DNA of 64,000 bases, taken from Streptomyces tirandamycinicus. Lineage in GTDB: Bacteria; Actinomycetota; Actinomycetes; Streptomycetales; Streptomycetaceae. The notes below the pieces were generated by a model. That model did no database searches. It saw nothing but the letters and a program-made list of their open reading frames with translations, and had not been told where the DNA came from. The stretch is from the NCBI RefSeq assembly GCF_003097515.1, contig NZ_CP029188.1, forward strand, positions 5,405,001-5,469,000, read 5' to 3'. A program made the translations under genes and the position numbers. Numbering within the stretch: the stretch's first letter is position 1; each line of letters starts with the position of its first letter. This document shows, piece after piece, positions 34,733 to 42,602 of this stretch.

Positions 34733-35623
34733 ATGAGCGAAGCGACGGGGCTGGTGGGCGGGGCGACCGGCAGCGGCGATGGTGGCGGTGGCGCTGGCGG
34801 TGACGAGTGGCGGGCGGAACCGGAAGCGGGTTCCGGAGTCCTACGGGTCTTCGGGCGGCAGTTGAAGCGGTTCCGGTTGCGGGCGGGCTTGGAGCGGCCC
34901 GAGTTCGGCTCGCTGACGGGGTACTCGGTCTCGACCATCGCCGCGTACGAGCAGGGGCGGCGGGTGCCGCCGCCGAGGTTCATCGACCGGGCGGACGAGG
35001 TGCTGGACGCGGGCGGGGTCCTCCAGGAGATGAAGGAGGAGGTGGCCCGGGCGCAGTATCCGGCGTTCTTCCGGGACGCGGCGCGGTTGGAGGGGGAGGC
35101 GGTCGAATTGCACGTGTACGCCAACCAAGGAGTGCCGGGGCTGTTGCAGACGGAGGAGTACGCACGGGCGGTGTTCGGGATGTGGAGGCCGCTGCTGGAC
35201 GAAGAGACGATCGCCCAGCGCGTGACGGCTCGACTCGCTCGCCAGGACATCTTCGCCCGTAGGCCGATGCCCACCATCAGCTTCGTCATCGAGGAGGTGA
35301 CGCTGCGGCGCCCGCTGGGAGGCGAGAGCGTCTTGCGTGGGCAGTTGGAGCAGGTACTTCTTGTGGGGCAGCAGCGCAACGTTGAGTTGCAAGTGATGCC
35401 GACCCAGCGTGAGGAGCATGCAGCGCTCGGCGGGCCGTTCACCTTGATCGAGACGCGGGAAGGGCGCAGGATCGCATACGTGGAAGCACACAAGGAGAGC
35501 CGCCTTCACACGGAGCGCGGCTCAGTGCGTGAGTTCGAGGAGCAGTATGGAGTCCTGCGCGCGCAAGGACTCACTCCACGGGAATCGCTTGCCTTCGTTG
35601 AGAAGCTGCTGGGAGAGAGATGA
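34733..35623 (+). CDS. Xre-family regulator with DUF5753 (WhiJ-like)
   Basis: 296 residues from the ATG at 34733, with GGAGG upstream. After a Gly-rich leader, an HTH spans about residues 40-95 (FGRQLKRFRLRAGLERPEFGSLTGYSVSTIAAYEQGRR). The rest is DUF5753, with LHVYANQGVPGLLQTEEYARAVF and MPTQREEHAALGGPFTLIE. These proteins pair with a DUF397 partner and act in Streptomyces development or antibiotic control in the few studied cases. The next gene overlaps by 4 nt and is such a partner. Confidence 0.93.
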   Translation: MSEATGLVGGATGSGDGGGGAGGDEWRAEPEAGSGVLRVFGRQLKRFRLRAGLERPEFGSLTGYSVSTIAAYEQGRRVPPPRFIDRADEVLDAGGVLQEMKEEVARAQYPAFFRDAARLEGEAVELHVYANQGVPGLLQTEEYARAVFGMWRPLLDEETIAQRVTARLARQDIFARRPMPTISFVIEEVTLRRPLGGESVLRGQLEQVLLVGQQRNVELQVMPTQREEHAALGGPFTLIETREGRRIAYVEAHKESRLHTERGSVREFEEQYGVLRAQGLTPRESLAFVEKLLGER

Positions 35624-35820
35624 CCATGAAGCCTGACCCATCCGATCCTGGTCTTACGTGGTTCAAGAGCAGCTACAGCAGCGGGGCGGGCGGCGAGTGC
35701 GTAGAGGTCGCCGCCCGCCACGAGGCCGTCCACGTTCGTGACTCCAAGGACACAACGCGTATGGGGCTCACGGTCGATGGAGCTGCGTGGGCCGCGTTCG
35801 TGAACTTCGCGGCACGGTAG
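35620..35820 (+). CDS. DUF397 small protein
   Basis: 66 residues; the ATG overlaps the previous stop (ATGA). It shows the DUF397 pattern: WFKSSYSSGAGGECVEVA, VHVRDSKD, then a C-terminal WAAFVNFA. DUF397 proteins are partners, possibly antagonists, of the DUF5753 regulator encoded just before. A perfect terminator hairpin follows the stop. Confidence 0.95.
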   Translation: MTMKPDPSDPGLTWFKSSYSSGAGGECVEVAARHEAVHVRDSKDTTRMGLTVDGAAWAAFVNFAAR

Positions 35821-35830
35821 TTGATGAGGT

Positions 35831-35856
35831 TGCCCCCTGGCGATGGTCAGGGGGCA
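35831..35856. terminator. Convergent terminator between DUF397 and dehydratase genes
   Basis: TGCCCCCTG, 8-nt loop, CAGGGGGCA: a perfect 9-bp stem between a plus-strand and a minus-strand gene end. Confidence 0.75.
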
Positions 35857-35880
35857 CGCCTGTGCCACGCCACTACGTGA

Positions 35881-36861
35881 TCATTCGCCGAGCACCGGTG
35901 CGGCGCCCTCGCCCAGTGCGGCGATTTCGGCGGTGGAGGCGTTGCCGCCGGAGCAGACCACGGCGACGCGCTGTCCGGTGAACTCCTGCGGCCTGGCCAG
36001 TACGGCCGCCAGGGCGGCGGCTCCGGCACCTTCGGCGAGGGTGTGCGCATGGCTGGCGAGCAGCCGCTGCGCCGCGGCGATCTGCGTGTCGGAGACGAGG
36101 TGGAAGTCGGCGAGTCCGGAGCGCATGACGTGCTGGGGCAGTGTGAAGCCCCGTCCGGTGGCCAGGCCCTCCACGGTGGTGCGGTTGGGGCGCCGGACGC
36201 AGACGCCGTCCCGCCACGAGTCGTGCGCCGCAGGTGCCGCGGACGACTGCACCGCGATCACCCGGCAGTTCGGGGCGAGCTCCGCGGCGACCAGGCAGGC
36301 CGCGGCGGCTCCGGTGCCGGAGCCGACGGGCACCACCACCGCGTCGAGGTCGGGCCGGGCCTCGAAGATCTCCAGGTACAGGGTGCCGACGCCGGCCAGC
36401 AGGGCCGGGGTGTCGCCGGGGCTGACCAGGTGCCGGTCGCCGTCGGCCGCCAGTTTCTCGGCCCACTCCTGTGCGGCGCCCATGTCCGGACCGTGCAGTA
36501 CCACGTCGGCGCCGAGCGCCCGTGCCGCCCGTGCCTTCGCCTCGGGGACCGTCTCCGGCATCACCACCGTGCAGGAGGCGCCGAAGGCGGCGCAGGCGTA
36601 GGCCAGCGACTGCGCGTGGTTTCCGGTGGAGTAGGTGACCAGGCCGCGGGCGCGCTGCGCCGGCGTCAGGCCGGACAGCAGGGTGAGCCCGCCGCGCACC
36701 TTGAACGCTCCGACGGGCTGGACGTTCTCGTGTTTGACGTGGACGGTCGCACCGGTCACCGCGTCGAGCACGGGGTACGACCACATCGGCGTGGCGGGCA
36801 GGTACCCGGCCAGGAGTTCCCGGGCGGCGAGGATGTCGGCGAAGGCAGGAGGCTGTGGCAT
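35881..36861 (-). CDS. Threonine/serine dehydratase-like PLP enzyme
   Basis: 326 residues from the ATG at 36861. It is a fold-type II PLP enzyme with Lys54 in VQPVGAFKVRGG, STGNHAQSLAYAC, and the glycine loop PVGSGTGAAAACL. It most resembles catabolic threonine/serine dehydratases, which convert the hydroxy-amino acid to a 2-oxo acid and ammonia. There is no ACT domain, so it is not the allosteric IlvA form. It is transcribed away from a LysR-type regulator; that pairing suggests substrate-induced expression. Confidence 0.88.
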   Translation of the reverse strand: MPQPPAFADILAARELLAGYLPATPMWSYPVLDAVTGATVHVKHENVQPVGAFKVRGGLTLLSGLTPAQRARGLVTYSTGNHAQSLAYACAAFGASCTVVMPETVPEAKARAARALGADVVLHGPDMGAAQEWAEKLAADGDRHLVSPGDTPALLAGVGTLYLEIFEARPDLDAVVVPVGSGTGAAAACLVAAELAPNCRVIAVQSSAAPAAHDSWRDGVCVRRPNRTTVEGLATGRGFTLPQHVMRSGLADFHLVSDTQIAAAQRLLASHAHTLAEGAGAAALAAVLARPQEFTGQRVAVVCSGGNASTAEIAALGEGAAPVLGE

Positions 36862-36917
36862 GCGGCCATCGTCCTGGCCGACCGATCCATCGGTCCAATG
36901 CCAGTTCTCTCGGACAC

Positions 36918-36936
36918 CTATCGATCTCATTGATAG
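36918..36936. promoter_or_regulatory. Likely LysR-regulator operator between divergent genes
   Basis: CTATCGATCTCATTGATAG is a near-perfect dyad (CTATC...GATAG) in the short region between the dehydratase and LysR genes, 9 nt before the regulator start. The T-N11-A-type symmetry fits this regulator family. Confidence 0.65.
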
Positions 36937-36945
36937 ATTGTCTCC

Positions 36946-37836
36946 ATGCTCGACGTCACCCGCCTGCGCGTGCTCGCTGCGGTCAACCGCCACGGCTCGG
37001 TCACCGCCGCCGCCCGCGCCCTGCGCTACGCGCAGCCGTCGGTCAGCCACCATCTGGCCAGGCTGGAGGCCGAGACGGGCACCCGGCTCGTCCAGCGCGT
37101 GGGGCGCGGCGTCCGGCTGACCGATGCGGGCCGGATGCTGGCCGAGCGAGCCGAGGAGATCCTGGGGCGCCTGGAGGCGGCCGAGGAGGAGCTCGCCGCC
37201 CACGCCGGACTGCACGCCGGACGAGTGCGCCTGGCCGCGTTCCCCTCGGCCCTCGGCACCTTCGTCCCGCGCGCCGCGGCCGCGTTCACCGCCGCCCACC
37301 CCGGCGTCGAACTGCGCTTCACCGAGGCCGAACCGCCCGACGCGGCGCGGCTGCTGCGCTCGGGCGAGGTCGACATCGCCCTGCTGTTCGGCTACTCCGA
37401 CACACCACCCGCCGACGACGACGGGCTGCGCCGAACGCCCCTGCTCACCGAGCCCATCTACCTGGTGACGCCGGGCGGCCTCGCGGGCGACCGACTGGCC
37501 GACCACGCCACGCGACGGTGGATCAGCGGGTGCGAACGCTGCCGCACCCACCTGCTGCGCTCCTGCCAGGCCGCCGGCTTCACCCCCGACATCGCGTTCA
37601 CCACCGACGACTACGTCGCCGTCCAGGCCCTCGTCGCCGCCGGACTGGGTGTCACCACACTGCCCGGCCTGGCCTTGGCGGCCCAGCGCAACCCCGCCGT
37701 CAGGACGGCACGTCTGCCGGGCCAGGAGAGGGCGATCAGCGCAGCCGTCCACGGCGAACCGCCGGACCCGCCGGCCGTCGCAGCCCTGCTCGACCACCTC
37801 GCGGACGCCACGGCGGCCCCGCTGCCTCCGCCCTGA
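36946..37836 (+). CDS. LysR-family transcriptional regulator
   Basis: 296 residues from ATG. The N-terminal HTH reads MLDVTRLRVLAAVNRHGSVTAAARAL...PSVSHHLARLE, followed by the linker helix and a LysR substrate-binding domain starting near residue 87 (VRLAAFPSALGTFVPRA). The divergent neighbour is a PLP dehydratase, its likely target, and a dyad operator lies between them. Confidence 0.92.
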   Translation: MLDVTRLRVLAAVNRHGSVTAAARALRYAQPSVSHHLARLEAETGTRLVQRVGRGVRLTDAGRMLAERAEEILGRLEAAEEELAAHAGLHAGRVRLAAFPSALGTFVPRAAAAFTAAHPGVELRFTEAEPPDAARLLRSGEVDIALLFGYSDTPPADDDGLRRTPLLTEPIYLVTPGGLAGDRLADHATRRWISGCERCRTHLLRSCQAAGFTPDIAFTTDDYVAVQALVAAGLGVTTLPGLALAAQRNPAVRTARLPGQERAISAAVHGEPPDPPAVAALLDHLADATAAPLPPP

Positions 37837-38096
37837 GAGGTCGCCGGGCCGGGGCTCTGCCCGGCACGGCATTCCGGCCGCCCGCCTGGTGTGCGGTGCG
37901 ATCCATGCGGTCGGCGCGACCGGGCCACGGCAACCGGCGGCCCTGGGAGTCATGGGTGGTGGTGGGATGAGCGCGCCGGGCCCGGGCCGTCGTACGCACG
38001 AGTCGAGCGGGCCGCCGGACGGCTCTTCGCCAACAGCCGCTCGCCAACGGCCCTTCGATAGGTGGTCATCGCCAACAGCCGTTCACCCAGGGCTGT

Positions 38097-38144
38097 TTGC
38101 GAAGAACTCGTTGCGAAGGTCTCTTTGCGAAGAGTTCTTTGCGG
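38097..38144 (+). repeat. 14-nt-spaced TTGCGAAG iterons upstream of the ArsR-type regulator
   Basis: TTGCGAAG starts at 38097, 38111 and 38125, exactly 14 nt apart, with a partial TTGCG at 38139. The outer segments also form a dyad, GCGAAGAACTC (38099-38109) with GAGTTCTTTGC (38132-38142), matching at 10 of 11 positions. The array ends 16-20 nt before the GTG start at 38160, where the promoter and ribosome site should be. It is most simply the binding array of the regulator itself. Confidence 0.75.
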
Positions 38145-38159
38145 TCTATCGTGTGCCGT

Positions 38160-38816
38160 GTGACTGATGCGAGGGAGAGAGCCGACGGCTCCACCGAAGA
38201 GAACTCGGTAGCCCTGGACGCCAAAGGGCTGCGTGCCCTGGCGCATCCGCTGCGCGTGCAGCTGGTCGGATTGCTGCGGAAGTACGGCCCGTCGACGGCC
38301 ACCCGCCTCGCCGAGCGACTGGGCGTGAACTCCGGTACGGCCAGCTACCACCTGCGCCAGCTGGGTACGGCCGGCTTCGTCGAGGAGGACGCGGAACGCG
38401 GCAACGCGCGGGAGCGCTGGTGGCGTTCGGTCCACCAGACGACGGAGCTCAACGACCGCGAGCTGGCCCATCGGGAGCCCGAGGCCGCGCTGGCGTTTCT
38501 GCAGTCCGTCGCGGCCACCTACACCCTGCGCACTCAGCAGACGCTCCACGAGCTGCAGACGCTGCCCGACGCGTGGCGGGACACCTTCCACATGAGCGAC
38601 TGGCCGCTGCGGCTCACCCCTGAGGAAGCCGTCTCCCTGCGGCAGGAGCTGAGGGCCGTCATCGCCCGCTACCGGAGGGACACCCCGGACGCGGCGGCCG
38701 GTGCCCCGAAGGGCGCCGAGCGGTTCGGAGTCATCACGCTCATCCTGCCCGAGCTGGACTCGCCCGCCACGCCCGAGGAGCACAGCGGCCCCGATGCGGG
38801 AACGGAGGCGCCATGA
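38160..38816 (+). CDS. ArsR-type winged-helix regulator
   Basis: 218 residues from a GTG at 38160. Residues about 18-95 form an ArsR/HTH_20 winged helix (LAHPLRVQLVGLLRKYGPSTATRLAERLGVNSGTASYHLRQL). The remaining ~120 residues are helical with no recognised ligand domain. It overlaps the MFS gene by 4 nt (ATGA), so regulator and exporter are made together. The iteron array just upstream is its probable autoregulatory operator. The inducer is unknown. Confidence 0.9.
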   Translation: MTDARERADGSTEENSVALDAKGLRALAHPLRVQLVGLLRKYGPSTATRLAERLGVNSGTASYHLRQLGTAGFVEEDAERGNARERWWRSVHQTTELNDRELAHREPEAALAFLQSVAATYTLRTQQTLHELQTLPDAWRDTFHMSDWPLRLTPEEAVSLRQELRAVIARYRRDTPDAAAGAPKGAERFGVITLILPELDSPATPEEHSGPDAGTEAP

Positions 38817-40234
38817 CCGAGGATGCCCCGGACGCCGGCGGCATATCCGGCAAGCGGTCCTTACGGCCGCTGGCCGGGGTACTGGCCGCCATGGGTGTGT
38901 CGCTGACCGGTACGCGGATCTCGGCCGTGGCGCTGCCCTGGTTCGTGCTCGTCACCACCGGCAGCGCCACCCAGACCGGGCTGGTCGCCTTCTGCGAGAT
39001 GGCTCCCTATGTCGTGGTCAAGGCGCTCGCCGGGCCCCTGGTGGACCGTGCCGGCCCGCGAACCGTCTCCTGGACCGCGGACACGGCCAGTGCCGTCGCC
39101 GCCGCAGTGATCCCCCTCCTCCATGCCCTGCACCTGCTGTCCTTTCCGCTTCTGCTGGCCCTGGTCGCGGTGATCGGCGCGGCACGCGGCCCAGGCGATC
39201 TGGCCAAGCAGGTCATGGTGCCGGAAGCCGCCGAGCGCGGCGGAGTACCGCTGGAGCGGGTCACCGGTCTGTCCGGCGTGGTCGAGCGCCTCGCCTCCAC
39301 CCTCGGTCCGGTGGCCGGCGGCTCCCTGGTGGCGCTGCTCGGCCCCCTGACCGGGCTTGCCCTCAACGCGGTCTGCTTCGCTGCCGGATCGGTCATCGTC
39401 GGGCTGGCGCTCCCGCGCCGTACCGGGCACCTGAGCGGGGCAGACTCGGCACCGGCCGACGGAGCGTCACCGGGCTACTGGCGGCGGTTCGGCGAAGGTC
39501 TCGCCTTCCTCCGCGGTGATTCCCTGCTGCTCACCGTCGTCGTCACGGTGGGGATCACCAATCTGCTGGACGCGGCGATCAGCACGGTGCTCATCCCCGT
39601 CTGGGCAAGGGAGTCCGGCCACGGGCCGGCCGCTATCGGCCTGACCGGTGGCGTGATGGGAGCCGCGGCGGTCGCCGGGAGTCTGATCGCCGCCGCAGCG
39701 GCCCACAGACTCCGGCGCAGGACGGTCGTCCTCACCGGATTCCTTCTCGTCGGGGCGCCGAGATTCCTGGTCCTCGCCTCGGGCGCCCCGCTGGAGGTGG
39801 TACTGGCGGTCTTCGCCGTGAGCGGCTTCGGTGGCGGCTTCGTCAACCCCGTGCTGGGAGCCGCTCTCATCGAGCGGGTACCGCGCCGACTGCTGGGCCG
39901 GGTCAACGCCCTCGGTGGCTCGCTGTCCTGGGCCGGTATCCCGCTCGGCGGACTGCTCGCCGGGGCGACGGTGGCCGCTGCCGGACTCGTGCCGGTGCTG
40001 CTCGCCTGCGGGGCGGCGTACTTCCTCACCACGAATCTGGCCGGACTTCGGCCGGAGTGGCGCGAGATGGACGGTAAGGGCGGGCGGGGCGCCCGGCAGC
40101 CGCATGGCGGGAAGGGTGCCTCGCATGGCGGGGAGGGCGCCTCTCAGGGCACGGAGGACGCCTCGCATGCCAGCGAGGATGCCTCGCGCGGCACGGAGGA
40201 CGCCTCGCACGGCAGTGCGACCGCGGCGACATGA
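38813..40234 (+). CDS. Major facilitator superfamily exporter with repetitive C-terminal tail
   Basis: 473 residues, ATG overlapping the regulator stop. About 12 membrane segments are present, with MFS features GPLVDRAGPRT (loop 2-3, motif A-like) and PRRLLGRVNALGG. It resembles MFS_3 drug exporters. The last ~45 residues are a hydrophilic, repetitive tail (GxxGASHGGEGASQGTEDASH...) encoded by near-repeat DNA; this is unusual for the family and may be a recent expansion. Its partner regulator suggests toxic-compound-induced efflux. Confidence 0.9.
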   Translation: MTEDAPDAGGISGKRSLRPLAGVLAAMGVSLTGTRISAVALPWFVLVTTGSATQTGLVAFCEMAPYVVVKALAGPLVDRAGPRTVSWTADTASAVAAAVIPLLHALHLLSFPLLLALVAVIGAARGPGDLAKQVMVPEAAERGGVPLERVTGLSGVVERLASTLGPVAGGSLVALLGPLTGLALNAVCFAAGSVIVGLALPRRTGHLSGADSAPADGASPGYWRRFGEGLAFLRGDSLLLTVVVTVGITNLLDAAISTVLIPVWARESGHGPAAIGLTGGVMGAAAVAGSLIAAAAAHRLRRRTVVLTGFLLVGAPRFLVLASGAPLEVVLAVFAVSGFGGGFVNPVLGAALIERVPRRLLGRVNALGGSLSWAGIPLGGLLAGATVAAAGLVPVLLACGAAYFLTTNLAGLRPEWREMDGKGGRGARQPHGGKGASHGGEGASQGTEDASHASEDASRGTEDASHGSATAAT

Positions 40235-40611
40235 AGTCTGCCGGGGGAGGGGGACCGGCCGCCCGCTCCCGCCCACCGCCCCTGCTGAACCACCTGGTGG
40301 CGGGCGGCGGGCCGGCTCCCGGCGCAGGATCGCGCCGGCCGAGCGCCGGTGCCCGCGCCGGGCACCCACTAGAATCGGGCCCTGCCTCAGGGCTGTTGCG
40401 TTATCCCGGTGGGCACACGATGCCGGCCACGGCACTTCGCTGCGGCGCCGAATCATCCGTGTACGTCCCGTACGAGGAGGACTCCCGGCCCCGCGAGCTG
40501 TCCCCTCGGCCCCGGCTCTTCGGGTCCGGGAAGGCCCCGGGGCGTCCGACGCCGCGCGCCGATCCTCCGGGATGCCGGGACCCCCCTTGGCAGCGAGAAC
40601 CGTCCACCGTC
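40235..40611. other. Region between the MFS gene and the BtrH-like core
   Basis: About 375 bases. The downstream frame stays open through it, but the sequence is Pro/Arg-rich, shows no conserved motif and has no clear ribosome site. It may contain a promoter or an upstream extension of the next gene starting at ATG 40420. Confidence 0.4.
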
Positions 40612-41562
40612 GTGAGTTATGAGGTCGCGTTGCTTCCCTACACCGGCTCCGGTCCGTACTGCTTCTCCAACTCCCTCGCCATGACGCTTGGTGAGGGCGC
40701 GCCGCCGTCGCCGTTCCTCGAGGTGCTGACCGGGTCGCCCTTTGGCTTCCAACTGCTCTTGGGCGAGGTGCCGTTGTTCGATCCGTTCGGCTGGGACCCG
40801 GAAGCCGGCCTGGACGCGGCGATCGAACTGCTCGGCTACACCTGCGAGCGCAGTGACGGCGACGACGCCGGCGAAGCGCTGCTGAGGCTGAGTGCGGCGA
40901 CGGCGCGGGGACCGGTGCTGGTCGGACCGCTGGACATGGGGCTGCTGCTGCACCAGCCGGGCAGCGGCAGTGCCACGGGGGCGGACCACTACGTGGTCGT
41001 GGTGGCGGTGGACGGCGGCACGGTGGTCTTCCACGACCCGCACGGTCACCCGTACGCGACGCTGCCGACGGCGGAGTTCCTCCGGGCCTGGAGCGCCGAG
41101 GAGGTCGCCTACATCGAGCGGGGCTTCGTGCTGCGCACGTCGTTCGTGCGCCGCCGCGAGGTGACGGTGGACGAGGCGCTGCGCGCGTCGCTGCCCGGCG
41201 CGGTGGCCTGGCTCGGCGTCCGCGGCGATCGTGACGTTCCCCCCGGCTCGCTGCCCAACGCGCAGGGTCTGGAGCGGCTCGCGCAGCAGATCGAAGAGGG
41301 TGAACTCAGCCCGGAAATCCGGGAGATGATGGAGAAGTTCTCGGTGCGGGTGGGCGCCCGGCGACTGTCCGACGCCGCCGTGGCCCTGGCCGGCTCCGGA
41401 TTCCCGGAACCGGCCAGGTTGCTGCGCGCGCAGGCCAGGCTCCTGGGCAGCCTGCAGTACCCGCTGGTGACCGGGGACGACGCGGCGCTGGTGACCGGTC
41501 TGCGGCGGCTCGCACCGACGTACGGCGAACTGCACGGCGCGCTGGCCGAGGCGGTTCGGTAG
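40612..41562 (+). CDS. BtrH-N-like putative cysteine-peptidase-fold protein
   Basis: 316 residues if the GTG at 40612 is used; the open frame extends upstream to 40231 and an ATG at 40420 is another candidate. The conserved part opens YEVALLPYTGSGPYCFSNSLAM, then LEVLTGSPFGFQLL, and later ADHYVVVVAVDGGTVVFHDPHG. This Cys...His arrangement is like the butirosin BtrH N-terminal/C39-like fold that handles acyl thioester or peptide chemistry. No biosynthetic genes adjoin it, so its role is unknown. The start is poorly determined because no good ribosome site was found. Confidence 0.7.
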   Translation: MSYEVALLPYTGSGPYCFSNSLAMTLGEGAPPSPFLEVLTGSPFGFQLLLGEVPLFDPFGWDPEAGLDAAIELLGYTCERSDGDDAGEALLRLSAATARGPVLVGPLDMGLLLHQPGSGSATGADHYVVVVAVDGGTVVFHDPHGHPYATLPTAEFLRAWSAEEVAYIERGFVLRTSFVRRREVTVDEALRASLPGAVAWLGVRGDRDVPPGSLPNAQGLERLAQQIEEGELSPEIREMMEKFSVRVGARRLSDAAVALAGSGFPEPARLLRAQARLLGSLQYPLVTGDDAALVTGLRRLAPTYGELHGALAEAVR

Positions 41563-41573
41563 GTCCGCGGTCT

Positions 41574-41597
41574 GCCCCCGGCCCTCGCACCGGGGGC
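41574..41597. terminator. Convergent terminator after the BtrH-like gene
   Basis: GCCCCCGG, 8-nt loop, CCGGGGGC: a perfect 8-bp stem 11 nt after the stop, between convergent genes. Confidence 0.7.
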
Positions 41598-41739
41598 GGG
41601 CCCGTGCCCCGCCGCGTGGGCCGACCGCGCGATGAACGGGGCGCCCGACGCGCGGCCGCGCCCGCACGGCGTCGCGGTGCCGCTCCCCTCGGACTGCCGG
41701 GGCGGCCGCCTCGCCCGCTGCCCGCGCCGATCGGCCGGA

Positions 41740-42342
41740 TCAGCGCGCTCGGTCGTAGACCAGGGCGATCTCGCCCAGATCGCCGGTCTCCTGATGGGCG
41801 AGCCTCCATGCCGAGCTCGGCAGGCCGTCGTCGAACAGCCGCCGCCCGCCCCCGACGATCTCGGGGAGGACCATGAGATACAGCCGGTCCAGCAGGTCCG
41901 CCGAGAGAAGCGCCTTGATGACGCTGACGCTGCTGTTGACGAGGATGTCGCCCGCGCCGGTGGACTTGAGGCCGGCGACGACGTCCGCAGCGGGAGCGTT
42001 CACCACGCGGCTGTGTTCCCACGGTGCCTCGGCCAGGGTGGTCGAGAGGACCACCTTCTCCGTCTCGACCAGCCACTTCGCATATCCACGATCACGCGGA
42101 TCGGCGCTCTCGTCCGCGGCGACCGACGGCCAGTACCCCAGGAATCCCTCGGCGTTGACCCGGCCGAGCAGCGCCGTCGTCGCGCCCTCCCAGATGCGGG
42201 TGAGGTGGTTGCGCGCGACCTCGGTGGTCACGTACGGGGCGAACGCGCGGAAATCGCCGGCCCCGTCGGGGCCGTGGTAACGCCCGTCGAGGCTGAGAGC
42301 CAGGTTTGCGGTCACCCTGCGGTCGCCGGCTGAGTGGGTCAC
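41740..42342 (-). CDS. RibD C-terminal / DHFR-like reductase
   Basis: 200 residues from the GTG at 42342, with AAGGAG 6 nt upstream. It has VTANLALSLDGRYHGPDG, ALLGRVNAEGFLGYWP and the C-terminal LYLMVLPEIVGGGRRLF typical of stand-alone RibD_C reductases. The start codon overlaps the stop of a truncated SRPBCC gene (GTGA). ArsR-SRPBCC-RibD_C trios are common in actinomycetes, which suggests this is the surviving third gene of such an operon. Confidence 0.92.
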   Translation of the reverse strand: MTHSAGDRRVTANLALSLDGRYHGPDGAGDFRAFAPYVTTEVARNHLTRIWEGATTALLGRVNAEGFLGYWPSVAADESADPRDRGYAKWLVETEKVVLSTTLAEAPWEHSRVVNAPAADVVAGLKSTGAGDILVNSSVSVIKALLSADLLDRLYLMVLPEIVGGGRRLFDDGLPSSAWRLAHQETGDLGEIALVYDRAR

Positions 42343-42590
42343 TGCGCGCTCCTTGTGTCGGTGCTGTCGGTGCTGTCGGTGCTGTCGGTGCCATGCGGGT
42401 CTGCGGCGAGGGCCGCCACGAGTTTGTCGAGGCTCTGGCCGAAGCCGATCTCGATGCCCGCGATGAAGTCGGCGGAGTCGACCGTGCTGTCGGCGATCCG
42501 CCAGTGGACGTCGAGGTCCGTGCCGGCAGCGGTGGGCCTCAGGATCTCGGAGTCCTCCGGGCGCGTCGGGATCGGTCGGGCCGGTCGTGC
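42339..42590 (-). pseudogene. Truncated SRPBCC/AHSA1-like gene remnant
   Basis: On the minus strand, the frame ending at 42339 reads ...EDSEILRPTAAGTDLDVHWRIAD, then FIAGIEIGFGQSLDKLVAALA, which matches the C-terminal half of AHSA1-type SRPBCC proteins. It ends in a repeated Thr-Asp-Ser tail. The N-terminal half is absent: the rox gene ends 13 nt away at 42603, and no start codon with a ribosome site remains. The stop still overlaps the RibD-like start, a fossil of translational coupling. The tail is encoded by four near-identical 9-bp repeats (42359-42390). Confidence 0.7.
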
Positions 42591-42602
42591 CCGAACGCGC
42601 GC

